From Colias croceus (lineage: Eukaryota; Arthropoda; Insecta; Lepidoptera; Pieridae), in the NCBI RefSeq assembly GCF_905220415.1, contig NC_059537.1:8315622-8379621 (forward strand): 64,000 nt of DNA, read 5' to 3'. The notes beneath the pieces were generated by a model. That model saw only the letters and a list, made by a program, of their open reading frames with translations. It was not told where the DNA came from and made no database searches. The position numbers were made by a program, and so were the translations under genes. Below are positions 1 through 15,249 of the stretch, one piece after another. The stretch's first letter is position 1; every line of letters starts with the position of its first letter.

Positions 1-243
1 GTTATTCAAAAGTTTTCATTGTTTTAATAATAATATTAGGAATATTATATGGATTTAATAACATAAAAAATAGTTAATTATTTATTGTAAGCTCTTTAAA
101 GTCTTTAAGGCTATAAAAAAACTACATCAATAGATAAATGAAGAACGGCACTTTTAAACATTTCAATGTTTTTCCTACACACTTGCACATAAATGAGAAT
201 CAATATACAAAAGAGAGAGCTAAATTAATATTATCTTACGCAC

Positions 244-458
244 TTAGCGGCTATAATAGTGTGCTTGACCAACCCATCTCATATCGTAAACAGAGACGAG
301 AGATTTACGACGTGTTATCCATAAATTGTCTTCGTAGGGCTCTTCTGCAAAATTCGCGTCAGCATGGGCCTGGGCAGGGTCGGCTGATTGCTCCATCCAT
401 CTGGATCGCCGGGTTAAGGGTCCAGAAATAAAATAACTGCCAATAATCTCCGCCTTGG
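244..458 (-). CDS. Candidate terminal exon of an unrecognised gene
   Basis: The minus strand has an open frame from a possible acceptor (CTATATCAG, exon from 458, phase 1) to TAA at 244-246. Its composition looks protein-like and is richer in GC than the surroundings: GPLTRRSRWMEQSADPAQA, then an acidic stretch (ANFAEEPYEDN), then WITRRKSLVSVYDMRW. An AATAAA lies on the same strand at 81-86, about 160 bp downstream. The frame also runs upstream to an ATG at 510 in a good context, so a single short ORF is the alternative. I do not recognise the family. Confidence 0.35.
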
Positions 459-510
459 CTGATATAGATGTTCGAAAACAGCACAATTGATCTAGGTAAA
501 TGAAAGCCAT

Positions 511-3500
511 TTTCGTGATTTGTTTATTATTAACTCCTTATTTTCGTGCTCGTGAATAGATGATAGAATATTCATAATATTACCTAATACATATGTGAGA
601 AATATGGAAAAATATTGACTTAACTATATTATTAAAAGTTTTTTACCTAGTTACTGGGCCTTGATAATATTAAGTAGGTAAAATATGAGTTAGGTACAAC
701 AATGCTTACAAATTCAGCACTGTTCTAAGTGTTCTATATAGAATGTTATAATTTTTTTCTCATTAAACTTTTAAACTGACACAATAATAGACAAGTGCGT
801 TTTCTACGCAAAAGACAATGCAAGCTGTGCGCCATGTTTAAGCTGTCAATGGTATATACAATTTAAAATTATGAGCACTCTTGTGGGTATCCATTAGCTG
901 AGAATATTGAAACGTGAACAAGGAAAGTCGATAGGCTTCCACCATTGCGATAGCTACTTAAATAGCAAGGTTTTCAAAATCGCTTTCAGTTTAATGTCAG
1001 CTTTACGTGCGAGTGCATCGACAATGGGCAATTTTATAGCTGCTCCCACGTGCATTGAGCTCTGACGTAGCTATAGGTACTGTGAATTGATTGTGAAATA
1101 ATAGTAGGTACCTGTACAGACGGCTGAGTACTGAGTGAACATGGCTTTAGGCGTGCTTGCGTTCAGTCGAGAGAATGAGAATCTAAAAAGAAAAGAAAAC
1201 TATTCGATGCTATCTTTTCTGTTTTGTTACCGGGTTATTTGTTATTTATGATACTTGGTTAAAAATGTATGTGTTTTAGCGAAGAGCTTTTTTTGAAATA
1301 AGTCATTTTGACGAACGAATTTTTAAGTTGTACACATTGTTTGCTGTGAAATCTATGACAGGATAATAAGAGTTCTAGATAAAATATGTATATAATATAT
1401 TACTTTATCAATTGTTAGATACGAGAGCTCTGCGGGACGTCTACGACGCTTGCTGAATCCGTTCCGTTTCCGTTAGTGTCCCCTAGTCTTTAGATATTAT
1501 TATTTCGCAACATCAGTAAAATATTTTAGGCGATGAAAAGTAGTATTGATATTTGAGTGTAATTAAATGAAAAAAACCCAGTAGCTCTATATTAACTTAT
1601 GGGATATTATTTGGTGAAAATAAATATTCAATGCCGAGTACCTAGCCTTTTATTTTTAATAGGATTTAAGATTGAACAGCAAAGCGATTAATTTGTAGTA
1701 GACAATTTAACAAATCATCTGTTAAGTAGATGTTTCCACCAAAATTTAAAACCTTCCCTACCCCATACATAAATATTTATTAACTGAACAGTTTAACAAA
1801 GTGCTATGAATTCTCGTTTATCTTCCACATAACGACTAAAATGGCGCGGATGACGTTGAGGCGCGTGGCTAACTGCCACTTTTTCACTTCTTACTTGGTT
1901 GCCCGATGCATAGTGGAGTGGTTTGAATTTTAATGATAGCTGAAGCAATGGAATAATTTAAAGTTGACCATATGCTATATATCACTATCACATTATCTTA
2001 TTAAAAAAAGCTAATTTTAATAAAGGTCAAACAAACGGCACTAATAGACCGTTGAAAGTGTGTTATTGAGTTTGTATTGCTCACGTAATTTTTAATATTT
2101 CTCAAAAGTGTACTTACCTAATTGTATAATTATTTCTAGAAAAAACTTACGAACTTACAAAAAAAATATAGCAGTAGGTACTCTGTCGGTGTTGGCCTTA
2201 CAGGTTCAAAAACATTGTTTTAAAGTTAAAACAGTGATACCATTTGTCTCCAAATTTCTATAAACTATGCTGAAAGTTCTTGTGAAACGAAAAGTACATG
2301 TCCTACTGGCTCAACATTAATACTTTTCACGTTGCAAATTAAACTTGCTCTACCGAGCGCACAGTAACGTAAAGCAGTTTATTTTCTAATGAAATGGCGT
2401 CTATGCGCTTCTATTTACAGTTTGCAACTAATAATGTACCTACGTTATGGATTCCTTTGTGTGTGTGACCTTCTTTTCAAAATGATGTAAAATTATTTTA
2501 ACTCTTTGGCGAGTCAGTTCGTTAAGGTAAGTTTCCGTATATCAGAATTTTGACGCATACCTATATTATAGGCACAATTCTATTTTTATTAATCAATAAT
2601 GATTAAAAATAGAAAATACCTCTAAAGATTTTAAGTGGTGAGATTCGGCACGAGATATATTTATAGAACGTCTTTTAGACTAAGTTCAAATAAAATACTT
2701 ACTTACATGAGATTTAAATGTTTCTATCGTGTTTGCTACTTTAAAATAAGACGTTATAATAAGAATAGAAATCGGAGGGTTAGTATATTATATAAAAAGA
2801 AGTATGTAGGAAGACTGTTTTGCTCAAGTATGAGGTTCGAGGAAATTCGTAGTTGAAGCATTATTCAAACAGCTTGGAACTTTTGTCGCAAATGAAGCGT
2901 GACAAAAATAAGAGAAAACTATCTAGAAAATATATGCATAGTGTAAAAAATTCTACTACAGTTCAATAACCTGAATTCAGACATAATTCCTTTCGGTGTA
3001 AACTGTATTCGGTTTTACTTAAATTTGATCCGGATGTAATTTATCCTATCATCTATTATAACATACTTACAATATACATCATGTAAGTTTTACAACGAGT
3101 ATGTTGTATCTACGATAATATTTAGTATATTGATAAAAGAAAAATAATTAATAGATACAGTAATCGATGGAAAAGTCAAGTCACAATGTTTAAGCTCTCG
3201 CCAGTAGGAATCCGGAAGACGAAAATTCCAGAAGCCACAGGCAATTTCTTACCCGCTTTTCAGTTTCGTTTTTCTATGAAAAAAAAAAAAAAACTATAGT
3301 ACAAAACAGGCAAGACTAACTTTCGGGCAATCAGCAAGCCTAACTTTGGGCAGGGTTAAATCAAAGGGTTCCGGTTTTATGAAGACTTATTTTAGACTTA
3401 CCTTCAAGTTGAAATTAGATTTAATCTGACTCGAAGCTTTAGGATTGAATTTTGTAAACAAATTCGAATACCTCTACAACTTCCAGGCTTTGTTAAAATA

Positions 3501-6500
3501 CCAATGGGAACTCGGGATACTGTTGTTTAGAAATTCTGCTAAAATGAAATCGTAAGTACTTACATGAGGTTTGGGTTTTGTGAGTGCGTCGGTTTTGTAA
3601 ATTGGAAATGCCTATTTAATTGTGAATATTTTTGTAGCATATTTACTCAAGTACGAAACGGTTGATTCCCACGAGAATAAGGCAGGTTTGTATAAATTGA
3701 AGGCAATAAAGGAACAATTATTAAATTTTAATCAAATTCATTTTAAATTTAATGACTTTATTATTTATAACTTAAATTAAAATGAAGTACAAATTATTAT
3801 GCAAGACAGCAAGAGGGATAGGATATTAATAGATATTATGTATATAAGTTAACTATAATATTTTCAATCCGTTACATTGAATAACCTTAAATAACGTTGG
3901 AATTATTGGAGTACAGAATAATTTCATCAAAATATAGAAAAGCTTAAACATTTTTTTATGACAATGGAATTACGACATAAAATGCCATCTTGTTGGTAAA
4001 AAAGGTTTTGAAGAACACAATTTTGGTGTTCATAAAAGTATGAAACTATCGTATGCCACTCACGAAAACTGCCATATCGACACAATAGTGCGGGCCGGAT
4101 GTATGTTTCTCTTTTGTGCGGAGGCTTTTAACACCGAAGCGATCACTAAACCTTCAAAAGGCAATAGTGAAATCAGAAAATTCTTCTCGTTTCTATTTTT
4201 GCTTTTTATGTAAAGTTTTGTAGGTGTGGTTGTGCATTTTTAAGACATTATAATATAGTAAAATAGAAACCACAAGCTTACTCATTAAATTTAATTTTTA
4301 TCGGTTTTTTTGGGCATTATGCAAGGCCGTTCAGTAACACCATCCACAGCAAAAAAACCCTGTCTTATATAATTAGTAAAAAAATAGACAAAATACGAGA
4401 TAAATATAAAAATTATAACGCGATCTAATGATCTACGTAATTAGTTTATTACACAAACGAGTGGGATGCATTAACTCGCTGAACATTCTACTATTGCAAT
4501 AAAAGGCTCTCTTGGATAAAATGATCGTTAGGTGAACAGCCATAGAGTATGGGATCCCATACACAGATATAAAAAGCTTTACAAACTGGGCACGTAGCAG
4601 CTAATTATCCCTTCGAAATCGTCTATCAAGTGTTTTGCTATAGAAGCACATGAATCGCTCGCTTGTATTTATGAGAGGAGGAGGGGTAACGACGTGCTGA
4701 ATTAAGCCAACATTTTTTCTGAGTGGGTATAAACGTTCTGCTTTCACCCGTATATATTGAAGTGTCGTATATTTTACGATCTATCCCGCTCGAGGGCACT
4801 TCCAGGGGGTGAGCATCCACGTCGAGTGGACAAAATTACCTTACTCATGTTTTACAAACTGGATCACTTTGTTTTAAGATATTTGCCTTGAGAACATTTA
4901 TGTGATAGGGTCGTTTTCGCTTTGTAGTACAGGATATTTAAATGGGGTAGTAAAAAAGAATTCTTTTAATAATAATTATTTTCCAGATATCAATTTAAAC
5001 CTTCGTCTAAAAATGTAGTTATTCATAGATGAAGAGATAACGAGAAATATTTTAATAACACGTATTAATAAAATGTAAACTGTAGAAGTATTGTTTCAAA
5101 TCGTAATAGTTTTTCAAATTGTTTAAAGAAATGCACATGACTACATGGTCCCATCCGGAGTTAAAATTTTAATAAAATTAAATTTAAATTCGGAATTTTT
5201 AACAAAAGTTCATTGTGGTCAGTCGGTTGAAAATTGTACACTGTTAATAAATTACACTAGTTCTGCTAATTGTCACACTAACAATACAACGGAATTCACT
5301 GAAAACAAATACAATTGCGGCATACTAGCGAATGTTTTATGTTTGTTTATATTTTATAGTTAAATGTTTGGGAAACTGTAGACCTTCAAACATGCAAACG
5401 ATTAATTAGCAAGGTTATTAATGGGGGACATTAGTCAGGGCTGGTCGTGTCAGCGGTTCGAGCTACGAGCCTCCCTCATCTTACAGAATATTAAAATTTC
5501 CCTCGCAACCCTGTTGCTTTATCTACATGATTATCGTATGTGAATATGTTTTATTTAATGACACGTGCTTTTCTTAACTGTGATTATTTTAATGAATACC
5601 TACCAGATTGTACAGACTTTATACCGACAGTACAGATTTATCTATTTAAGTCAGGGCAACACATGAGGATTACAATTTTTCTTTATTTACCAGATCATTC
5701 AATTTTTTACAATTGAAGGAAATCAAGAATATCGGATAGTTACTTTATATATGATAAGAAGTCAAATAACTATGATTTTATGGAACTATCCCGCTAACTG
5801 ATAATGGTTTTGGAAGAGAAAAGAAAGAAAGAATGTTGTTTATCCCAGCATCTATAAGCATTAAGTAACTGACTGTGATGAAAATATTTGGTGCTATTAT
5901 AGTTAATTAACCATCGATGGTCGAAGCGTGTACAGGCTAGCGTTGATAACGTATATAATCCGATAAAATATAATATCTTCTAGCGCTCCGCACTGCTCGT
6001 TAGTTGTAATTACTCTATGGAATTGTACCGCAACAGAAATGGTAAAGCGCATCTCGATCGCTCTTTAATTAAGTGTGTTTTTTGATATACATGCATTCGT
6101 TAGTCATATTTGTGTATCCAATGGAGGAGAATATTTCGTTGTTTTAGATTTGAAAATTTATAAATAACGTTGGTATACGTACGGTACGTTTGTTATTATA
6201 CCTTTTAATTCCGATCGTAATTAAGCCTTTGAGTAAGACATAATTATAACTTAGAAATAATATTAATATAACAGAGGTTGTAGAGTAATCGATCACATTA
6301 AAAATATACTGGCGTGTACAATGTATGGATAGTATAATATAATATTGTTATCCATAAGATCTTCGTAAGTGTTTCCACATACACCATGTCGTCACGTATA
6401 ATGAGTGATTGGGTACTTACTATACCCTCAACCTTTCCCGTCCCATAATCCATATCCCAAATCTTATTGGAACTAATTGCAGTGGATGCCAGGTCATACG

Positions 6501-9500
6501 TGTGTCTTGTATGTAACATGTTGTGGTTATTTTATAAAAAAAAAAATAGCACACAGATTCTTGCTATAGGTAACTATATGTTTTTTTTTATTGAACTATG
6601 TATTAAAAAAAACATATAAGTACCCAAGAATAACAAAAAAAAAAAAATATGCTCGACTTTTTGCCATGTTGGACTTAATGCTGCTGGTTAAAAAGAAGAA
6701 GCCTCTTATATTTTTTTACGTGGCCCGCAAAAGTATGATTTAACAAAAACCAAACTTAGTATCATTTAGAAGGTAACAACTAAAACTGAAACAGAGGTGA
6801 TACTACGGTTAAAATATATTTTTGGTCAATTAACTTTTTTTGATAATATGAATGTTGTAACAGATAAAGAACATAATTTGTATTGTTTCAGATTGCAATA
6901 TCCCCTATATGTCGCGAGAGAACCCGCGGATAGTAGCTAGTCTCAAATAAACGTTTCCAATGCTTATCAAATTTTACGATCCATAAAGTAAGTTTACTTT
7001 TGTTAAGCACGTAATTGCATAAGGATATTCGGGTCTACATTGCAACTTAGTAATAAAGACGAGAGGGGAAGCACTTAGGTCTCTATCCGGACTATCATGC
7101 CCCTCATTTAATACGACCCGGGAAGTTGTTACAGTAAACGTATATCAAAGTAACCTAGCACATAGACGCGATCCAAATCCAAAATTTTTGGAAATACATT
7201 AAAGTAAGTAATAGTAAAGTGGAAATGTTAGGAAATGTTCGAGGAAAAAAAGTGCATGAAATTACACAGACGAGTAAACTATTTGATAAAAAAATACATT
7301 GTAATTAATAATGACATACGTATTATAAAAATTTTGACCCAAGAAAAAATCTTATTTTTTTTCAAATCCATCCATTTAGTTATAAAGATTTTCAATACAT
7401 AAAACCATTTATCAAAAGAAAACAGACCTTGGATCACAAATTTCGATGCTATTTTAAAGAAATATAAACTTGGCAGAAACATACGTAAATGGCTAACTGT
7501 CCGAGCCCATTCTCGCACGGGCTGCGAGTCAGCGCTTTGTCGCGGCTTCAATTTCACTCCGTTTGATGTGTTTAATTACTTTGTTTGTTCTTGTTCGGCT
7601 GATGCTTGCTGCGGTAGCCCGAAGTCGAAAACGTTACCAAAACACTGTTTCGAAATTAAATGTAACCCACGTCAAACTAAGCGAATAGTTTTATGTTGAA
7701 ACGAAATAATTAAAGCGGAATTGAAGATTAAAGTAATATGGCTTACGAAGTTTCCAGAATTGATACATTTCATATGAATTTTGTAAACTGGATAGCGTTA
7801 TGTTTGTTTTTTTTAATCAGCATTAATTAATGAATTTCCATGTTAAAAGCCATATTATCAATATTTCTCGGTAAACTTTGTTTTCGCGGAAAAGGATAAG
7901 CAATTGCATGGTTTCATTCATATTATATAAACAGATATTAATTAAACGGATAATTTTAAATGAACGTGGGATTGTTTCGGTGGGACCATCCTAGGGTCTA
8001 CAATACATCTTGTGGGCAGGCAACCGCGATTTGACTGACGGCAAGCTCTGAAAGGACATTTATCAGCCTCACTAGCGGGTTACACTAAACCAAATAACAA
8101 TGAATCCTCATTGACAAATTATCCGACCATTTCTCATTCTTGCTCCTTTCTTTTGAGTAACCAATGTTAATGATTCAAACGTTTATTTACATAGTCAAAC
8201 GTTACATTTGATTAATGAATGTAAAATCAACTTAATACTATTTATATTTAGGTATTATATATTTTTTTATCTGACTTGTATCTGTATACGAAAAAGTTAT
8301 TGTCTGTGAGTTCATCCGTCTGATTAAAGATTTAAAATACTATAAAATGTTTGTACATATAATATTATCCTTTCTTCTATCCTACGGGCTACGACAGTAA
8401 TATTATAATTTGTAAGTTCGTGAGGATGAGGATGATGGATAAAGGGATGAACTCTTTCATGCAATAACAGCTGATTGGACCGGAAAATTATTTCCAGGTG
8501 GGTACCGCGGGTGTAAATTCGCGGAATGAACTTTGCAACTAAATTGTATTACATACAAAGATATAGCATTTAAAAAACCCAACTCTATAAAATCAATATT
8601 ATTTTTAGATACTCGATTTAAAAATACTCGCGATTTATGTAATTGTATGAATCAAATTCAGAAGGATAACATTATGATTAGCTTTGACATTGGAAACGTT
8701 AAGAACTTCTGACACCGAGACATCAATGAAGGCAAACGTAAAACAGAGGATAAACCAAAGCTCATTTTCCGCTTGAAGTAAAGCGGGCGGTTACAAATTG
8801 CTTTGGGCAAAGCGTAAATTTTAATTTTATCTCTAATACCCAAATGAGCACCGTGACTCGACATAATAAATGTACTCTTCTCACGTTACCAGCTCACTCG
8901 ATTCAGTTACATTGTACGCGACTTGTGAGTGCAATCGCGAATTTCATTCATATGTTCGCCCGTTATTACTTCTTGTACAAAGTTACGTAAAGAAAAATGT
9001 TCGATGGCATTCTTTTGTGTGTATTTTATTTATTTAAGTCCGATTGATTTCGATTTATCCTTCTGAGGAAATTATTTAGGGAACTCTAAGAGTCTAAACT
9101 TCAATACTTTTACTAACTATTACTTTACTTTGTAGGTACACAGTGAGACGTTGAGGGTGCAATTTAGATTTAAAAACCTACTTAATGTACGATAATGCTA
9201 TATTATTATGTTTGTAATTGTGTGTTCTCCAAATGAAATAAATAAACTGATTGCTGTTAATAAATATTTTTTTAATTTGTGAGGTGATGCCGATTATGCT
9301 AATGCTTACGGATCTTCTTTTGTTAGAATTGAAAGTTCTCGATATATTTCTTCGCCCAAATCAATAAAGTGTGTTAATATCGATTCACACGCATGGATGA
9401 GTCCGATTGGTGTGCGAGTCACGACAAAACAGTTTATTTCAACTTCTCGACTTAGCCGGGAGCGTTCGAATGGCGCATAATTTTCATAAGAAGCGCGTTA

Positions 9501-10865
9501 CTTCGGTTCGACGCAAAAATTAGATTCATCAGCCTCGCAGGCACATTTGCTCGAAACATTCTCCTTGGTACAAATTCAATTCCGACCTATAACGAGAGTG
9601 TGAACAGTACAATAACTTCTGCTACTTAACATTCCCTTTATTAAATAAGGCTCGTTCACATGATCAATGTATTGTACGTTGTAAATGTATTTTTTTTCGA
9701 TCGCATAATGTAATATCTAATAATCTGAATATTTTATAAATGGTCAAGGTGGATTAGTTTGTGGAAAAAAGATTGAAGGTTAATGAAAAAGATTGGAATT
9801 AAATAAAAACATTACTTACCGGTGAATAATCTCCGTATATTTTTTTATAAGCATCATTTTTTGCTTTTTAATTTAATAATTATATTCGCAAAAATCTTTT
9901 GTATTTTAAGACAATCCAAAAACAACGAAGAAGTAAAAATAAATTAGAGCGCTGAAAAACTTGAAATAATGGCGGCTGTAATAGATTGGAAAATTATTCT
10001 AAAGCTGAATTATTTCATAATTCGTTTAGGAGAATAAAAGGAATGATCATAAAATACTGTAAGTCTTTATGCCGGTATAATTTTGCAATCTGCCCTATAT
10101 ATTATATTTTATGAAAGACTCGTGCGTTTCTCCAGGCCAATAAACATCGGTCCGCGTCCATGCATTATTACATTGGAATAAAAATGAAAAATTGTTGCGT
10201 ATAGTGTATGCGTGGGGGCGTTCAAGGCATAAACATAATTTACTTATCTCACTTGAGACCAGAAAGTTGTTCAAACAAATAATATAGGTTTCCATCGGTG
10301 CGGGGAGCACCTGGGCGGCGCTACGATCGGTGTGTCCCTGGGGAAATAAAAACTTTGTCGCACGTCGCTTGTCCTAAAGCCTTCCTGCAGTCGCTCAGCT
10401 ACACGACACGTTCGCCGATTTGCTAACATACACTTCACGGCACTGATTCAGGCATTTAGTTTTGAATAAAATATTTTTGATCCTATGTTTAACAGGTTTT
10501 TAGGGTAGGAGGTTATATCAGTAAGCCTATTATTATAGAGCCCATAAGTTTCCGATTAAAAGGGCAAAACACATAAAAATATTGATTATAACTGATATAC
10601 TAGTCCCCAAGACAAATTCATTATTCATTCATTAAAGAAATCTCTCGTGCTTTACACTACTCTTTTTCACTTATGTCACTTATTAGCATCTGAACGGTTG
10701 AGAGAAGGTAAGGAAGGTATGGCCAACCTTGGTGTTTGCATTACAAAGTGACAATGTATGTAGCGCTTCGTATCAAAATAATAAAACAAAGAACATACTT
10801 ACGAGTTGTAATGTTACATTGAAATGCTACATATAATAACACTAAAACGTCTCGCTCTTCCCCTT
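511..10865. other. AT-rich unassigned DNA, no gene seen
   Basis: All frames are short, and none has a recognisable domain or a pair of convincing splice sites. Features are limited to A/T runs (for example 3279-3293, 6590-6648) and scattered GC-richer patches (4090-4140, 7490-7560, 10295-10440). It could be intergenic or part of a very long intron. Confidence 0.5.
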
Positions 10866-11137
10866 TTAACCGACTTCAAAAAAAAGGAAGAGGTTATCAA
10901 TTCGGCCGGTATATTTTTTTTTATATTTTTTTTTATGTATGTACACCGATTACTCCGAGGTTTCTGAACCGATTTACGTGATTCTTTTTTTGTTCGATGC
11001 GGGATGGTGTCGAATTGGTCCCATAAAAATTTTATTCGGATAGGCCCAGTAGTTTTTATTTTATGAGCATTTTTGTCTGTAGGTATTTGTAAATTTTGCA
11101 AGTGCAAGTTTGAAGTCGGTTGTTTTTAACGCAGTTA
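10866..11137. repeat. Shorter copy of the GAAGTCGGTT repeat family
   Basis: It begins TTAACCGACTTCAAA and ends TTTGAAGTCGGTTGTTTTTAACGCAGTTA, so the two ends are inverted relatives. Inside are CGGCCGGTATA, poly(T) tracts and CCGAGGTTTCTGAACCGATT. About 270 bp, non-coding; likely a MITE. Confidence 0.75.
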
Positions 11138-11884
11138 TCACTTGTTTAAAGTTTAAAATTCTTCATTATTACTAAGAATTTAGATGAAGTTAAATTGAAA
11201 TTAACACTCCTACATTCTTAACGTCAGAATTTCTTGGAATGACATCTCTAATATTACTACAGCACTGAAAGTTTCCGACGTACCGAGTTCGATAACTGCC
11301 TGGATCTTTGCTGGATTTCTTAAATTAATTCAAGAGAAAAATAAAATTAGCAAAGTTCGTAAAGCTCTTACTATAGTGACATAATTTGTGTCCAGAAACT
11401 TACAGAAAATTAAATTCTTCCTCCGTTTTTGTCATATGCGAGTTTTATAAATATTCACATTAGGAATTTACTTCATCTTCTTAGTTTTGTATTAAGTTTA
11501 AAGGGTTACATAATATGGTTACTTTGGTAACTTAATACAATTTACCTAAAGTCTCCAAGTTGACTTGAAAGTTAATAAGTTCGTAAAGGATTTCTTTTTA
11601 TTTTTCCGTCGTATACAATCTATGAACCTTTAAATAAACATTTACCTTCTTCGCAATCGTAAAAGGGATCTCAAAGTTCGCCCAAAACTTATTTAAAGTT
11701 TTCTCTAGAAAATCCTTTTGGAGCACTTCAAACGTACAATAGAATATGTATTAGGTAACGAGTTGCGTTAACTCTTTAATAATAGTAAATTCGAGTATAA
11801 AAATCGAATTTTATATGCAATTTTGTATCTATGAAATATAAACTTACAAATTTTAGATATATATACTTGTATGAGCGTTTAAAT

Positions 11885-11920
11885 CAGAGTGGTCCTGGGT
11901 TCGAACCCCGGTGGCAATTA
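11885..11920 (+). repeat. Isolated tRNA-like B box, probable SINE remnant
   Basis: GGTCCTGGGTTCGAACCCCG matches the T-arm/B-box region of a tRNA, but there is no A box or cloverleaf around it, so it is not a tRNA gene. Most likely the relic of a SINE head. Confidence 0.5.
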
Positions 11921-14900
11921 ATAAAAAGAAGATTTCACAGGGAACATATTATAAATTGCTTGGTTTCTCTTTTTGCTACTCACTTGTTGCTCATGAAGAA
12001 AACTTGTAATGTAAGAAGCATATGCAAGCAATAAGGAATGGAATGGTCTTAATTTGCTTTTAATTTATAATTTACTTTTATATAAGTGTGCTTTTTTGAA
12101 TTATGAGTGCTTTTCTCACCAGTTTAATCTTTCTTTTAAATAAAAGCACAAACTAATTAATCGTATTAAATCAAATAAAATCAAATTCCAGTAGTTCGTT
12201 GATTATAAATAATAACATAGCCTAACGGAACGATCAAAATCATAAAGTTTATTTGACTTTGAATGTTGTTCTAATGCCGGTACCGTAAAATAACAACTCC
12301 TGAAATGCTAATCAATATAGTTACGACAAGGGTTCTCAAAAGCCGTCGATAACCTGTATCATATTATACTATTTTCAAAGGGCCCAAACTTAGTTTGCCC
12401 CAGGGTATTTCTTGATGCGGCAAGCCGTTTTCCAATTTTAACTTTCAAAAGCTTAGCTAGCGGTTTTACACGTCTCCGTGCTGACAACCTCATCAAATTA
12501 TGTTCGTGTATTAGAGGCTTCTTTTGGGTATTATCGCAGAATTATTTGTTTAAAAATATATATAGAAAAATGTATTTTAAAACAATTTATAATAATGTAA
12601 TTGTTTGTGAATTATTTCTTGTGGTCGAGTGTGCTAAGTCACAAACATGCGTCTAATATAACGATTATTATCAAATGTACATGTTTATGGATGATGTATG
12701 TATATTATGGTCTTCACTTTTAAAAGAAATTCAATAGTATTGAATATTATTTAGGTACAAATTTAATTCATGTGCATTAAATTTTACAACGAATTGTCTA
12801 AAAAATGCAAACCGCGCTACGAAAATGTAACACTCCGTGCATGTAGTGAATTTTATTTTTAAAATAAAAGTGTGGATTCTAAATTTGGTGCAAGGAAACT
12901 GGAAGTCAGTGGCAGCATGGCAGTGTGTGTCATTGTTTAGAGATCTCGGGAACGTCGCTGGAGTCAATATGCGGAACATTTCCTATTACACGCCCACTTC
13001 TTCCCGTGAGCGTGGATTTATATAGAACGATTAATTGATTGTTAGATATGTTATAAGAACTTGATAACGACTGGAATGTAATAAGGTAAGTTCTGTATTT
13101 TACTATAGTGAAACGTTCTTGTAGAAAATTCAATATGTTTTGAATCGCTGCTTATAACAATAAATGTGAATAAAAAACATACTTAATTTTTTAAATTCTT
13201 TCAATTCAAATATGACCATAATATTATAATTTGTCCAATTTTATGCATCTACAAATAGCAATAATTCTTTTATAAGTAACATACTAATAGATTTCCATGT
13301 ATCTCCTCAGATTATTAGCTGCAATTTCTATTATTCGGTTGTTACAACTCGAGATCATTACAAATATATTTTTATTCCAACACAATTTGTAATGGAAGCG
13401 AAACGCGGAGACAAGAGAGCAAGACGAGGGCGGGAGGGCATCGGGTCGATGTAGGCGACAAAATTACTTGCAAATTCCATTTACCAACCCGACAGACGCC
13501 GTCAAAAGAAACGGTTCAAATGGCTACCTTCTGTGGTCCTAACATAACCATTGCACATCAAAGGAAAAATAACAATAACGCATAATTAGCCCTCAGGTAA
13601 TTAAAACGTTAATACACCGTGTGTTAAGAAAAATAGCCATCGCAATCAACGAATTGTTAAATTCGGTCTGAAGAATAAGGGATAAAATGTTCTTTTTTAT
13701 ATTGCTCCGTAATAAATCTAATAAATCCGTAATATTCAAGTACATTGAAGTTTTCCACAAAAGTTTTTCACAATGTTTATGTTTACATTATATTAACTTA
13801 CTTTTTAACTTATATTATATTTATTTTCAATGTATGAATCTTTTTATATTTTTGTCTATTTAGTTATTATTTATTTGCTTATTAGTGTACTCATAAACTT
13901 TGCTCAATTAGAATAAGATCTTCCCCATGTCTATTCTATTAGATAGAGATGATAGACCAACATGTATTCTTGTCGCTCCCGCCAATATTTTAATCAGCAG
14001 CAGGAATCACTTTCATTTTCCCGATTATTATTCTTCAAGTTTAAAAACTTATGGAATAATCCAATAAGTTCACCGTCCTTTGGGGTACAAACATGATTAG
14101 AAGTTTTCTGTTTTCAATGTTTGTGGCATGATTACCAATGGCTGCGAGAAAAGTAAAGTTGGAGTCCGATTGGTATGTAAGTTACGAGATGTTACCGTGA
14201 ACTTAGCTCATTACCCGTGTTACGTTACCGGCATGATAATGGAACAATTTTTTACTTTATTCTTATCGAGTTCTTGCTCAACGGATCGGTTCATTTGTAT
14301 TGAAATAACTCGTTTGACTAGTTCTTTTTGTCTTCTATTGTTCTTTTGGTTAATTATCTATCACCTAGACCTGGGTACAAGTTTGATTTATATTCAGTGC
14401 TTTATATTATATTGTTTCTACTTAGGAATCTTATTATACGATCACATCACGCTACATTATATTAATTTGTATAATCCAAGTATCAATATTTATAAAATTC
14501 GTAGCGGTTTATATCTCAAAAGATTATAATCCGCCCATTGAGATGGTTATTGTCAAAACACGCTTGATTTCACATCAAAACTGCGGTCTCGTGTGGAATA
14601 AAACACCTAGATTTTCCTCTCAATCTCCAGAGATATGTCTGCGAATTTGACTTAAAGAAAAAGGTTACATGTATGAAATATACATGGGCGAATTTGAATT
14701 ATATTGCAAAAGTCATAGGTTGAATCTCTTATTGGTTTTGAACATCTTTAGGGTCGCTTGCTTGTAAAGTGGTATTTAGTAACAGAACCGCATATCTCGT
14801 AGTGAAAAGTTTACAATTTGATCACGAATAGAGAAGGAAATAAGGTTGATATTGAAGTAACAATATTTGGGTGTTCGAGTTCGAATTGAAGAAAGGCAGC

Positions 14901-15249
14901 AGTAAATAACAAGTGAGATCGGATTATTTCGATAAGATCGTAAAATGAAACAAGGCGCGCCTTGGCGGGACGTTTGCCTTTTGAATATGTTGTACTGGTA
15001 ATCGGCTAGCCGTATTATGCCATAATATATATGTATTTTCAGGGAGCGTATATTAAGATAAGAAATTATTTTCAAACTATTGCAAAATTATTAATGAAGT
15101 GCTGAAAATATTATAAAATATATATAGCGGCTAACTTTACTATATCAAAATCAGAAGATATTTCTAAAGGATTAGTTAAGTAGAAAAAGAAAAACGAAAT
15201 CGTTCGTGATTTCAAAATAATCTTATTTCCAAGCATATTTTAATCTCTA

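Noticed and set aside
2643..2654. ATTCGGCACGAG, identical to a cDNA-library adaptor core
   Set aside because: A 12-base match flanked by ordinary genomic AT-rich sequence with no vector or poly(A) nearby; most likely coincidence, though assembly contamination cannot be excluded from sequence alone.
11885..11920. tRNA gene
   Set aside because: A T-arm-like B box is present, but no acceptor, D-arm or anticodon arm can be folded around it.
14128..14529. 133-codon plus-strand frame with ATG and hydrophobic content
   Set aside because: Its sequence is AT-driven (Leu, Ile, Tyr, Phe) with no domain, signal or splice context. A frame of this length is expected occasionally in 64 kb of AT-rich DNA with few stops in one phase.
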